Below are positions 1 through 7,908 of a stretch of DNA of 51,352 nt, in pieces (position 1 is the first letter of the stretch; the number at the start of each line of letters is the position of its first letter). The notes under the pieces are model-generated. The model saw nothing but the letters and a program-made list of their open reading frames with translations, made no database searches and was not told the origin of the DNA. The stretch is taken from NCBI GenBank assembly GCA_964393545.1, contig CAYMUB010000001.1:1-51352 (forward strand). Direction: 5' to 3'. This DNA comes from CAYMUB01 sp964393545 (GTDB taxonomy: Bacteria > Patescibacteriota > Microgenomatia > Daviesbacterales > UBA10151). Made by a program: the position numbers and the translations under genes.

Positions 1-563
1 AAAAATAAATGGTGGCATGATACTTCACAAGAGATATTTAAACCATCTTTTTTAGCTTGCTTGATTTGCTCAATTTCCTGTTTTAAAGAAGTATGACATA
101 CATGAAGTTTCGTATTATATTTTTTGGCTAAACTGATAGCATTTTTTAAAGTCTCTCCTTCTGCATGAACCATAATAATTTTATCTTTTGGCCATTTGGA
201 AAATACATCTTCCAAAGCTGCTTTGTCTTCCATTAATAAATCACCTGTAGTGTGATTCATGTAAACTTTTAATCCAAAAATTTTATCTTTAACTTTCTCA
301 AAATATTGACTGTTATTAGGTATTGCTCCAAAATTAAAACCCAAGTCTGAATATATCCGTCCTTTGGCTAAATCGATTTTTTGCTCTAATGCCTCGGGAG
401 TAACAGTAGGAATAGGATTATTAGGCATATCTAAAGTAGCTGTATACCCTCCTGCTATTGCTGCCTTAGTACCAGTTTCAAAATCCTCTTTTTGAGTAGC
501 CCCTGGCTCTCTTAAATGAGTATGGACATCAATCAACCCTGGTAGTTTAACTATTCTTGACAT
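1..563 (-). CDS. pyrC: dihydroorotase, 3' end outside the window
   Basis: The reading frame starts at the ATG at 563 and runs off the left edge after about 187 codons without a stop. It opens with MSRIVKLPGLIDVHTHLREPG, whose DVHTHLR is the first metal-binding motif of amidohydrolases, followed by a DMPNN stretch (dihydroorotases have DMPNTxP) and near the edge ISCEVSCHHL, the usual E-V-x-x-H-H metal-ligand segment. It would cyclise carbamoyl-aspartate to dihydroorotate in pyrimidine synthesis. On the minus strand a TAATAT box lies 8 nt before the ATG, consistent with a very short or absent leader. No other pyrimidine gene is in the window, so this could also be a related dihydropyrimidinase or allantoinase, but the LREPG and DMPNN motifs favour dihydroorotase. 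Confidence 0.85.
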   Translation of the reverse strand, partial: MSRIVKLPGLIDVHTHLREPGATQKEDFETGTKAAIAGGYTATLDMPNNPIPTVTPEALEQKIDLAKGRIYSDLGFNFGAIPNNSQYFEKVKDKIFGLKVYMNHTTGDLLMEDKAALEDVFSKWPKDKIIMVHAEGETLKNAISLAKKYNTKLHVCHTSLKQEIEQIKQAKKDGLNISCEVSCHHLF

Positions 564-588
564 ATGTCAAAATATTAGACGTATAGGT

Positions 589-594
589 TATAAT
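589..594 (+). promoter_or_regulatory. -10 element TATAAT, leaderless start
   Basis: A perfect TATAAT is followed by 7 nt and then the ATG at 602. Transcription would start at or next to the A of the start codon. No convincing -35 is seen at 17 nt; a TTGACA at 557-562 is too far away (26 nt) to serve it. Confidence 0.6.
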
Positions 595-601
595 TATCAA
601 T

Positions 602-871
602 ATGGCAACTAAAAGTGAGAAGGAAAAATCTTTCCGTAGAGAGTTGATTGAACAATCTATAACCCTTTCTACCTCAGGTTTTGGTTTGGTAGCTGCTTTA
701 GCCTGGAATGAAGCAGTCCAAGCATTTGTTAAAGATTATATTGAGAGGTTCTATCCAGACCAATCAGGAGTTTTCTCTAAATTGATTTATGCTGTTATTG
801 TCACCATTTTGGCAGTTTTAATTACCTATCAACTATCCCGTTTAGCCTCCAGGTGGGGAATTAAAAAGTGA
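602..871 (+). CDS. small two-TM membrane protein, DUF5654-like
   Basis: This 89-residue protein has a charged N-terminus, a first hydrophobic stretch around residues 25-45 containing AALAWNEAVQ, and a second around residues 62-80 (LIYAVIVTILAVLITYQL), ending in basic residues. The ALAWNEA motif and the two-helix layout resemble the DUF5654 family of small membrane proteins common in Patescibacteria and Archaea; the family call is from memory of its pattern. Function is unknown. It stands alone, divergent from pyrC, with a leaderless-type promoter. Confidence 0.6.
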   Translation: MATKSEKEKSFRRELIEQSITLSTSGFGLVAALAWNEAVQAFVKDYIERFYPDQSGVFSKLIYAVIVTILAVLITYQLSRLASRWGIKK

Positions 872-874
872 ACA

Positions 875-1096
875 TTATTTTAAAACTTTTACAAAATCAT
901 TTATAGAGATATTGGCTTTTTTGACTTGTGCTTTTAAGAGAAATTGAGCTACTTCTTTATGAAGCGGAATGGATAAGGAAGGAGCATTTGGTTTTTGTAA
1001 GATAGCATGGTCACCTGAGGTATGAACATGAGTATAACCAAATTCTATAAATGCTTTAACAGCTTTTTTACCTGAGATATTGGTTAATTTAGGCAT
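875..1096 (-). CDS. hicA: HicA-family mRNA interferase toxin
   Basis: The product (about 73 residues from MPKLTNISGKK) has the HicA/YcfA dsRBD-like layout: an N-terminal 'sGkkavkaFiefGY' helix, then the strand with the catalytic His in SGDHAILQKP (most HicA proteins have GSH here; this one has GDH), and a closing IPLHKEV segment. The longest frame starts upstream at 1144, but the ATG at 1096 gives the family's normal N-terminus. This ATG overlaps the end of hicB by 8 nt, so translation is probably coupled. HicA toxins cleave mRNA and are held inactive by HicB. Confidence 0.85.
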   Translation of the reverse strand: MPKLTNISGKKAVKAFIEFGYTHVHTSGDHAILQKPNAPSLSIPLHKEVAQFLLKAQVKKANISINDFVKVLK

Positions 1097-1328
1097 TAAG
1101 TATAGGAATAGGAGTATCCACAGACCTTTTAGCAAACTCCGCATTCTTATCTTGCTTTAAATTCATTGCTTCCATATAGGCTTTGATTGCTTTCTCTACA
1201 TTCTCTAAAGCCTCTATTTTAGTCTTACCTTGAGACATACAGCCATATAAATTCACTACATCAGCTACATAGCCTTTGTAGGATTCATCATAAGTTAATT
1301 TAATAATGTAATCTAATTTCTTTGTCAT
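1089..1328 (-). CDS. hicB: HicB-family antitoxin
   Basis: The 79-residue protein has the HicB fold pattern: 'Y.I.l.yDes.kGYvAdVvnLyGCmSqGkTkiEAleNvekAIkaY'. The antitoxin gene precedes the toxin and overlaps it, so order is hicB-hicA. No separate DNA-binding domain (RHH or HTH) is visible in this short HicB, so autoregulation is uncertain. A TATAAT (minus strand, plus positions 1337-1342) lies 8 nt before the ATG. Confidence 0.85.
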   Translation of the reverse strand: MTKKLDYIIKLTYDESYKGYVADVVNLYGCMSQGKTKIEALENVEKAIKAYMEAMNLKQDKNAEFAKRSVDTPIPILNA

Positions 1329-1331
1329 ATA

Positions 1332-1357
1332 GGTAAATTATACCATTATGCTATACT
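1332..1357. promoter_or_regulatory. divergent promoters of hicB and the 1365 gene
   Basis: The 36-bp gap holds minus-strand TATAAT (1337-1342) for hicB and plus-strand TATACT (1352-1357), 7 nt before the ATG at 1365. The hicB -10 is embedded in GGTAAATTATACC (1332-1344), an imperfect dyad with GGTA/TACC arms that could be an operator. Confidence 0.5.
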
Positions 1358-1364
1358 AATTTTA

Positions 1365-1811
1365 ATGACCCAAAAAGGGCTGGCTCCAATATTAATAGTT
1401 GTTTTAATAGCCCTAGCTTTAGGTGGATATTTTATTTATCAAAAACAGATCAGCCTCACTCCTACTATTCAACCTTCACCTACCTCAACTACCAGCCCTG
1501 CATCCACTGATGCTGGTAATATTTCCCCAGACGGTTCTTATATGGTAAGTGAAAGCTTAGTTGGTGATTACAACACAATTGCAATTAAGGATAGGGGTGG
1601 AAATATTATTGTTGATGATTTAGTAGCTAAAAATTCAAAAGAGATTTATAATATGAAATTTAAATGCCAATGCGGAACTTCGTTTAAGAAATGGGTAAGC
1701 AATACCATATTCTCTATAAAGATAGTAAATGGGGGCGGAGAAGAATATGAATATTTAGTTGATGCTAGCAGCGGTAAAGTAGACGAATCTAGCTTTAAGA
1801 GAATAAAATAA
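1365..1811 (+). CDS. membrane-anchored protein with prepilin-like N-terminus
   Basis: The protein has 148 residues. It starts MTQKGLAPILIVVLIALALGG, a short basic stretch, Gly, then an uninterrupted hydrophobic helix, which resembles a type IV prepilin peptidase site (K-G before the hydrophobic segment) but lacks the Glu at +5 of the mature chain. A Ser/Thr/Pro-rich linker (about residues 35-55) leads to a small exported domain with a CQC motif near residue 100. The same N-terminal pattern occurs in the protein at 35070. Function is unknown. It is transcribed from a leaderless-type promoter and ends at a repeat-bearing gap shared convergently with recF. Confidence 0.6.
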   Translation: MTQKGLAPILIVVLIALALGGYFIYQKQISLTPTIQPSPTSTTSPASTDAGNISPDGSYMVSESLVGDYNTIAIKDRGGNIIVDDLVAKNSKEIYNMKFKCQCGTSFKKWVSNTIFSIKIVNGGGEEYEYLVDASSGKVDESSFKRIK

Positions 1812-1836
1812 CTTCTCGCTACGCTCGAAGAATAAT

Positions 1837-1883
1837 GGATCCTGAATCGAGTTCAGGATGACGGATGAATTATTCCATCCGTC
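1837..1883. repeat. double-hairpin repeat at the 3' end of recF
   Basis: Two inverted repeats are adjacent: CCTGAA (1841-1846)/TTCAGG (1852-1857) and GACGGATG (1860-1867)/CATCCGTC (1876-1883), preceded by GGAT. The block covers the last codons and the stop of recF, and the flanking CTTCTCGCTACGCTCGAAG (1812-1830) is itself a near-palindrome. It looks like a dispersed REP/MITE-type element that also acts as a terminator for the two convergent genes. Confidence 0.6.
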
Positions 1884-2914
1884 ACTCTTAAAATCCTGGA
1901 TGAATCTAAAAAGGACTTGGGGATATTTTCTAACTCCACTGTGGCAATGATGGTTTGTTGTTTAGAAACTATCTCTACCACATGAGCTCTGTGGTTGGCA
2001 TCTAACTCTGAGAAAACATCATCAAGTAGCAAAATTGGTCTTTTACCTAAAATTTTAGCCATATACTCTAGTTGAGCTAATTTAAAAGCTAAGGTAGCTG
2101 TTCTTTGCTCACCTCGCGAGCCAAAATGGGCCATATTTCTGTTCTCCAATAAAATCACGAAGTCATCTCTATGCGGTCCAATTAAAGTTGCAGCAGCAGC
2201 CACTTCCCTGCCATTAGTTTCCTTGAGTTTAATTTCCGAAACCTCACTTTTTAAATATTCAAATATAAATTCTCCCAAAGGCTTTTCTAACTGATTAATA
2301 TAATTAAAAAATTCTATTCTTTTATTGCTAATTATCTGAGCGTGTTGTATTAATCCGTCTGTCCAGTAAGTTAACTCATCTATTTTTCCATATCCCTCCC
2401 TGATTCTTTTTAAAACTCTATTCCTCGAGGTTAAAAACTGCTCATATAAAGTTAAAGTTTTTTTATATTGATGATCAATTTGCGCTAAGCCCAAATCTAA
2501 ATGCCATCTTCTTAAAGATGGAGATCCTGTAACCATATTTATATCTGAAGGATAAAAAATTATTGCAGGTAAATTACCAATAAAATCTAAAGCCCTTCTT
2601 GAAATCCCATTAACCAAAATCTTTTTTCTAAACTTTACCTCATCAGTTACTCTATTAAGAATAAGCAGCAACTCTGTTTCTCCACCATTACTAACAAATC
2701 CTTCAACTTTAGTAAATTCTTTATCATCTTTGATTAATTCATCTTCATTTTCTACTCTTTGTGATTTGGTAGTAGAAAGCAGATATATTGCTTCTAAAAT
2801 ACTTGATTTACCAGCTGCGTTATTACCTACAAAAATGGTCGGACGAGAGTCAAAGTCTAAATTTAGAGTAAAATAATTTCTGAAGTTTGTTAAATTTAAA
2901 TTCTTTAAAAACAT
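1853..2914 (-). CDS. recF: DNA replication and repair protein RecF
   Basis: The 353-residue SMC-like ATPase has Walker A GNNAAGKS near residue 30, a LSTTKSQR loop, the SRGEQRT ABC-type signature near residue 265, and Walker B LLLDDVFSELD near residue 295. It binds ssDNA-dsDNA junctions and, with RecO and RecR, loads RecA at gaps. Length and start are normal. The last residues (VTDGIIHPSS) and the stop codon lie inside the repeat described at 1837-1883, so the C-terminus appears to have been rewritten by that element. Confidence 0.95.
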   Translation of the reverse strand: MFLKNLNLTNFRNYFTLNLDFDSRPTIFVGNNAAGKSSILEAIYLLSTTKSQRVENEDELIKDDKEFTKVEGFVSNGGETELLLILNRVTDEVKFRKKILVNGISRRALDFIGNLPAIIFYPSDINMVTGSPSLRRWHLDLGLAQIDHQYKKTLTLYEQFLTSRNRVLKRIREGYGKIDELTYWTDGLIQHAQIISNKRIEFFNYINQLEKPLGEFIFEYLKSEVSEIKLKETNGREVAAAATLIGPHRDDFVILLENRNMAHFGSRGEQRTATLAFKLAQLEYMAKILGKRPILLLDDVFSELDANHRAHVVEIVSKQQTIIATVELENIPKSFLDSSRILRVTDGIIHPSS

Positions 2915-2937
2915 GAAGGGATATTATCACTTTTAAC

Positions 2938-4308
2938 CTATTTCTCCCAGTGTCCTAATCCTAAAAACTCCCTGACATGAAAAGACAAACTTTCTTTTTT
3001 CAAAAACAGACTGGGGTTTAAACCAAATAATCCAGCTAATATAATTATTCCCCCCAGTCCAATAAAAATTGGGGTAGTTCCAAAAATATCTGCCAATACT
3101 CCTGTTAAAAGTACCGGAATTAAAGATAATCCAGACATAGTCACCCCCAAAACTGAAAATACTTTACCTCTATCTGTGTCAGAAGTATTTTGCTGCAATA
3201 CTGTTTGAGACGGAACAAGTATCGAAACTAAAGCCACTCCCATTAGAAATGATCCCACCACAAGCACCTTAGATAAAGGTGGCTGATAGAAGAAAGGCAG
3301 GGGTCTGGAATGAGGTAAATGACGAATTGCAGGTGAGATAATTGGAGCTGCTCCTATTGAAAAAAATAATAATCCGGCAAAAATAATGGCTCTGGAGACC
3401 AATCTTCTTTTAATCAATTTACTCCCAAATCTTCCTAACATAACTCCACCTGTCACAATTCCTAAACCAAGCGGAAAAACTAAAATATAAGATGCATCTG
3501 TGGCTTTAATTTGTAAGGATTTTTCTAAGAATCCTGGTACTAAAACTGCTAAAATTCCAATCACCATTTGCACTCCTGCTAAGATGGCAATTGATGACAA
3601 AATTGGTAATCTACCTCTTACTAACTTTAATGTCTTGGAAATTTCAAAACTGCCAACTTGAGAAATTGTAAAATAATCTCTTTTTTTGATTGCTTGTATT
3701 AGTTTCCGACTTTGTTGATCTATTGCACCTGTTATAGGAGGAAAAAATAAAGATAGTAAAAATGCAATCGCCAAAAACACTCCTCCTATTCCAAATACAT
3801 ATTCAATACTTAAATGATTCATTAAAGGTCCGGCCATGCCAAAACCCAGTAGGAAACAAGAATAAAGAGTGGTAGAAAACATGGAATTTGCCATTATCAA
3901 TTGGTTTTTTTTAACAACCAGCGGGATAGCTGAGGCTTCAGCTGTACCATAAAATTGACCTAAAAAGTTAACAAAAAAGGTAATTGCTAAAATAGCAGGA
4001 TAACTTTCTTTCAAAAAGATCAGACTAAAAAAAGAAAGACATAAAAAGAAATTAATGATCCTGATAATTTTTCTACGGTCAATAATATCTACTAATACTC
4101 CTGAAAAAAGTCCCAAAATTACTGCTGGCAGATAAGTTGAAAAAAGAAGGGCTGAAACTGCTATATTTGAATCAGTAAGCCTGAATACCCAAATAATTAA
4201 AGCAAAGTTTAAAGCATTAAAAGATAGCTGAACCAGTATTTGGTTTATCCAAAGATTTAAAAAGCCCCGGTTTTTGACAACCGAGGAAAATGTTTGTTTT
4301 TCAACCAT
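2938..4308 (-). CDS. MFS-type transporter
   Basis: This 456-residue protein has about 12 hydrophobic segments. The loop between helices 2 and 3 carries GVLVDIIDRRKI, the G-x-x-x-D-x-x-x-R-R signature of the major facilitator superfamily. It resembles the MFS_3/enterobactin-exporter-type branch (MefA-like) by its NRGFLNLWINQILVQLSF opening. The substrate cannot be read from the sequence. It sits between recF and mutM on the same strand with tiny gaps, so the three may be cotranscribed. Confidence 0.85.
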   Translation of the reverse strand: MVEKQTFSSVVKNRGFLNLWINQILVQLSFNALNFALIIWVFRLTDSNIAVSALLFSTYLPAVILGLFSGVLVDIIDRRKIIRIINFFLCLSFFSLIFLKESYPAILAITFFVNFLGQFYGTAEASAIPLVVKKNQLIMANSMFSTTLYSCFLLGFGMAGPLMNHLSIEYVFGIGGVFLAIAFLLSLFFPPITGAIDQQSRKLIQAIKKRDYFTISQVGSFEISKTLKLVRGRLPILSSIAILAGVQMVIGILAVLVPGFLEKSLQIKATDASYILVFPLGLGIVTGGVMLGRFGSKLIKRRLVSRAIIFAGLLFFSIGAAPIISPAIRHLPHSRPLPFFYQPPLSKVLVVGSFLMGVALVSILVPSQTVLQQNTSDTDRGKVFSVLGVTMSGLSLIPVLLTGVLADIFGTTPIFIGLGGIIILAGLFGLNPSLFLKKESLSFHVREFLGLGHWEK

Positions 4309-4324
4309 AATATTGGATTATACT

Positions 4325-5173
4325 CTAGTTTTGACAGGCGGGGCAAAAGTATGTGCCTCTACCAGCTAGTTGGATTTTTAGAATTTCTGTTCCACATTTT
4401 TTACAAGAGTGTTTATCTCTTCCATAACAATAAGCATAATCTAAAAAATATCCTTTATGACCTTCTGCATCTACAAAATGAGTTTTAGTTGAACCCCCAT
4501 ATTTAATTCCATCTTGGAGTGATTTTACTGCTCCCTGATATAAACTCTTAAATTCTTTATCAGTTAATTCTTTAATTCTCTTTCTTGGATCAATTTTAGC
4601 ATTAAAGCAAGCTTCGTTTGCATAAATATTGCCTACTCCAGACACCACAGATTGATCCATGATAGCTACCTTTACTGGTTGAGACTTATGATTCAAGAGA
4701 TTAGATTTAAGAATTTGCCAGGTAAATCCTTTTTCTAAAGGCTCTGGGCCTAACTTCGCAAACATACTATTGCCTGTTGCCTGTTGGCTGTCTATTACTC
4801 TTACCCACCCAAATTTCCGTTGATCATTAAAATAAAGGTGAGACCCACCTGAAAAAGAAAAAATTACTCTGGTATGTTTATTGGGCATACTTTGTGTCAT
4901 GTCCTGTGTTGGATGTCCGCCAATGAATCTACTGTCACCTATCCATACTAATTGACCTGACATTTTTAAATGAAATAACAAAATTATTTTATCTAAATCT
5001 ATACCTAATATCTTAGCTCTCCTCCAAACTTTGAGTACTTTTTGTCCCTCCACCTTATTAGGTTTTCCAATGAAAGTTTTTGAGGAATTAATCTGGATTT
5101 TAGTAATCTTAAGCCCCACAATTCTTTTTTGCAGACCTAGTTTGATTGTTTCTACCTCAGGAAGCTCCGGCAT
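4325..5173 (-). CDS. mutM: formamidopyrimidine-DNA glycosylase
   Basis: The 282-residue protein begins MPELPEVETI, which gives the catalytic Pro2 and Glu3 after Met removal. The conserved Lys is in LFHLKMSGQL, the helix-two-turn-helix in SGVGNIYANEA, and the C-terminal zinc finger in CKKCG...GRGTYFCPACQ. It excises 8-oxoguanine and other oxidised purines (bifunctional glycosylase/AP lyase). A short tandem GCCTGTT-type repeat (4769-4792) encodes the variable stretch before KLGPEPL. It fits with the MsrA, TrxB and NiSOD genes elsewhere in the window as oxidative-damage defence. Confidence 0.95.
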   Translation of the reverse strand: MPELPEVETIKLGLQKRIVGLKITKIQINSSKTFIGKPNKVEGQKVLKVWRRAKILGIDLDKIILLFHLKMSGQLVWIGDSRFIGGHPTQDMTQSMPNKHTRVIFSFSGGSHLYFNDQRKFGWVRVIDSQQATGNSMFAKLGPEPLEKGFTWQILKSNLLNHKSQPVKVAIMDQSVVSGVGNIYANEACFNAKIDPRKRIKELTDKEFKSLYQGAVKSLQDGIKYGGSTKTHFVDAEGHKGYFLDYAYCYGRDKHSCKKCGTEILKIQLAGRGTYFCPACQN

Positions 5174-5185
5174 AGTTTAATCTGT

Positions 5186-6181
5186 TTAGGAAAGTTTACC
5201 AGAACGGGCTAAAGAGACTTTTCTACTACGCTCTGCAAATGCTTTTTGAGCAACTTCAATATTTTCCTCTTTGCCTGCCCAAGTGGTTAATGCTTCATCT
5301 TGTAAGGCTCTGCCATATGAGAAACTTAGCTGCCAGGGACTATTGGGAATAATATTAATCTCATAAAGATTTTCCGTTGCCTGATCCGGGGTTTGTCCAC
5401 CTGACAAAAAGACTATGCCTGGCACTTCAGAAGGTATTGTTTCTAAAAACGTTTCAACAGTTGCTTTGGCAATTTCTTTAGAGTTTGCTTGAGTAGGAGA
5501 TTTTTTCCCGGAGATCACCATATTGGGTTTTAAAATTATCCCTTCCAAAATAACTTTGTGCGCTTTTAGCCTAGCAAAAACAATCTCTAAAGTTTTTTTA
5601 GTCACTTCCTGGCAAACTCTCAAACCATTATCTGCATCCATTAATACCTCTGGCTCAACTATTGGAACTATACCTTGTTCTTGGCACAAAGCCGCATACC
5701 TGGCTAAACTTTCTGCATTAGACTCAATACAAGTATCTGTAGGAATTTTCTCTCCGATTGTGATAACTGCTCTCCATTTGGCAAATTTTGCTCCTAAAGC
5801 TTTATATTCTTCCAGTCTTTTTTTCAAACCATCCAATCCTTCAGTGATTTTTTCACCTGGGAAATTTGGCATATCAACTGCACCTTTGTCTACTTTAATT
5901 CCCGGTAAAATCCCTTTACTTTCTAAAAATTGAGGTACAGGAGTTCCATCTATACTCTGTCTGATTGTTTCATCATATAAAATTACTCCGGAAATATATT
6001 CCTCTATTCCTGGGGTAGCAAATAATACTTTTCTGTAAGAAAGGTTGATATCTGGATCTGCTTTAAGACCTATTTTGTCAAACCTTTTTTGAATAGTTCC
6101 TGAGGATTCATCAGCTGCTAAAACCCCTTTTCCTTTAGAAACCATAGCTTGAGCTGTAGTTTTTAGTATATTGATGTCCAT
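5186..6181 (-). CDS. fructose-bisphosphate aldolase class I
   Basis: The 331-residue protein matches the eukaryote-type class I aldolase: GKGVLAADES near the N-terminus, LFATPGIEEYISGVILYDET, WRAVITIG, the Schiff-base lysine in GIILKPNMVISG, and FLSGGQTPDQAT. It interconverts fructose-1,6-bisphosphate with DHAP and GAP without a metal. Its ATG overlaps the FBPase stop by one base (TAATG), so the two genes are translationally coupled. The product is slightly shorter than animal aldolases and lacks their C-terminal Tyr tail. Confidence 0.95.
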   Translation of the reverse strand: MDINILKTTAQAMVSKGKGVLAADESSGTIQKRFDKIGLKADPDINLSYRKVLFATPGIEEYISGVILYDETIRQSIDGTPVPQFLESKGILPGIKVDKGAVDMPNFPGEKITEGLDGLKKRLEEYKALGAKFAKWRAVITIGEKIPTDTCIESNAESLARYAALCQEQGIVPIVEPEVLMDADNGLRVCQEVTKKTLEIVFARLKAHKVILEGIILKPNMVISGKKSPTQANSKEIAKATVETFLETIPSEVPGIVFLSGGQTPDQATENLYEINIIPNSPWQLSFSYGRALQDEALTTWAGKEENIEVAQKAFAERSRKVSLARSGKLS

Positions 6182-7137
6182 TAATGATGAATTATGCTAA
6201 CTATCTTTACACCACTTATATCAACTGTCAAGGTAGAGAGTGGGGATAGATCAAACCATTTATTATCTTTAGTTATGGCAGAAATAGATACTAAACAATC
6301 CTCTTTCTTTCCAGGAACTAAATCATCAATTGACCAGACTTTTGAGTATTTTTTTCCAGTAGCAGCATCTGCAGACCAACCTCTTCCCTCTGCCACAGCT
6401 CCCAAAGCTTTAGCAGCCACAACAGCCATCACTCCTTCTTCAAATCCCCCTATCCCCATTAAAATATGGATACCCTTTTTATGTTCACCAGGGTTCATAA
6501 AAGCTAAAATTGAAGGCATAAAATCCCCTGCTTTGATCAAAATTAAATTAACTCCAAACTTTTGACAAGCATTTATGTAATGTGCATTTCTATCCCTGTC
6601 CATCATTACTACATTAATTTCTGCAGGTTTTACTTTAAAAGTACTTATTACTTCTGCCAAATTTTCTTCAACAGGATTCCGTATGGAAATCCTGCCTTTA
6701 AGTTGGGGCGGGCCAAACAGCTTATCCAGATAATCAATATCATCAGGTGTTCCCATTAAACCTTTATGAGAAGATACAGCTATCACAGATACAGCCCCAG
6801 GTGAATTTAGCTTAGCAGCCTTTGAACCTTCTACCACATCATTAACCATATCTAATTTTAATTTACCTGTACCAAAAGTACCCATTAAAGTAGGCAAGGC
6901 TTCCCCATATTGGTGAACATGTTTTCTGCCTTCACTACCTACTATTTCCAACACAAATGGAATATCAGTTAAGGCAGCAGACATCACATCTACTCCTGTT
7001 TGATCTATTAATTTTTCTCTTTTCTTGGATTCTTCCTCTGTTAACAAATCTTGAGGCGTAAATCCTTGTTTTTTAATTAATCTGGAAACTGCAATAGCAG
7101 TTAGCTCTGTAGCACGGGTAATTGAGTGCTTAACCAT
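6181..7137 (-). CDS. glpX: fructose-1,6-bisphosphatase class II
   Basis: This 318-residue protein follows GlpX: an opening TRATELTAIAVSRLI helix, GTGKLKLDMVNDVVEGSKAAK (the GlpX 'D-P-L-E-G-T' site appears here as D-V-V-E-G-S), SVIAVSSHKGLM, and LMGIGGFEEGVMAVVAAKALG. It removes the 1-phosphate of fructose-1,6-bisphosphate, driving gluconeogenesis or the pentose phosphate branch. It is the first gene of a two-gene operon with aldolase. Changes in the phosphate-site motif leave room for a related sugar bisphosphatase (for example sedoheptulose-1,7-bisphosphate). Confidence 0.88.
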   Translation of the reverse strand: MVKHSITRATELTAIAVSRLIKKQGFTPQDLLTEEESKKREKLIDQTGVDVMSAALTDIPFVLEIVGSEGRKHVHQYGEALPTLMGTFGTGKLKLDMVNDVVEGSKAAKLNSPGAVSVIAVSSHKGLMGTPDDIDYLDKLFGPPQLKGRISIRNPVEENLAEVISTFKVKPAEINVVMMDRDRNAHYINACQKFGVNLILIKAGDFMPSILAFMNPGEHKKGIHILMGIGGFEEGVMAVVAAKALGAVAEGRGWSADAATGKKYSKVWSIDDLVPGKKEDCLVSISAITKDNKWFDLSPLSTLTVDISGVKIVSIIHH

Positions 7138-7208
7138 ATAAGTTGGATTTCCAAACTACCTTATCTTGTCTGCTTTGTCAAATCAATTTATAATTTTAGA
7201 TTATAGGC

Positions 7209-7237
7209 TTGACAAAAAGTTCATATACCTCTATATT
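7209..7237 (+). promoter_or_regulatory. sigma-70-type promoter TTGACA-N17-TATATT
   Basis: TTGACA (7209-7214) and TATATT (7232-7237) are spaced 17 bp apart. The predicted start is near 7244, giving a leader of about 25 nt before the ATG at 7270. This is one of the few non-leaderless promoters in the window. Confidence 0.7.
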
Positions 7238-7269
7238 ACCCACACAAAATTGCAGATAGGAAAATTATT

Positions 7270-7908
7270 ATGTCTAATATAGAAACAAGAATAGGCCGAG
7301 CTATTATTATTACTGCTGTTGTGATTTCTTCAAGAGGAGTAGCTTTTGCGGACGAACCATCTGGACAAGTAGCAGTGCTACCTGATGAAGACTTTCATAG
7401 AATAGGACAGATAACTCCCCCACCTGCTATTATCGGTAGTCAAGGAGGAATTACTGAAATTGATTCTCGAGCATTTACTCCATCCAACCGATCAGGAGAC
7501 AGATTCACTCCAATTGCTTTATTGGAAGAATTAAGAAGGAGATTTATTGTTGCCAGAAAGGTAACTTCCTGCCCGGAGGTCCGTCCTTTTATTAACAGGT
7601 TCTTCCAACCTAAAGATCGGATTACAGCCGAGGTTGTTGCTGCTGCAGAAAACTTATGTGATAGTCAAAGGGAGGGAGATTTAGGAGAGAAAGGAACATT
7701 TCAAATTCACCCAATCCACTTTGATTGGCTTAGAGCTACTTGGAATGAAGAAATGAGAGGATTGACTAGAAAAGAATTTGATATCAAAGATCATGAGGTG
7801 AACACCTGGGCAGCATCTAAGGTACTAGCTAACAGACAGGATGAAGGGCTTTTTCTTGATTGGTCAGTTTGTGGATTCGTAGTAAGCTGTTATCCTGAGA
7901 ATCTATGA
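7270..7908 (+). CDS. secreted lytic transglycosylase-like protein
   Basis: The 212-residue protein has a signal-peptide-like N-terminus (IGRAIIITAVVISSRGVAFA, cleavage likely after AFA). The C-terminal half has VVAAAENLCDSQREGD followed by GEKGTFQIHPIHFDWL: a helix with a candidate catalytic Glu, then the 'G-x-F-Q-I' motif of SLT/lysozyme-fold enzymes, and a WAASKVLANR helix where SLT domains have 'A..yL..l'. It would cut peptidoglycan glycan strands outside the membrane. Two or three Cys (residues about 99, 132, 200) could form disulphides. The specific enzyme class is uncertain. It ends convergently with the glycosyltransferase at 7903, overlapping by 6 bp. Confidence 0.65.
   Translation: MSNIETRIGRAIIITAVVISSRGVAFADEPSGQVAVLPDEDFHRIGQITPPPAIIGSQGGITEIDSRAFTPSNRSGDRFTPIALLEELRRRFIVARKVTSCPEVRPFINRFFQPKDRITAEVVAAAENLCDSQREGDLGEKGTFQIHPIHFDWLRATWNEEMRGLTRKEFDIKDHEVNTWAASKVLANRQDEGLFLDWSVCGFVVSCYPENL

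Noticed and set aside
557..562. TTGACA as -35 for the gene at 602
   Set aside because: The spacer to the only good -10 would be 26 bp; it lies in the first codons of pyrC on the other strand.
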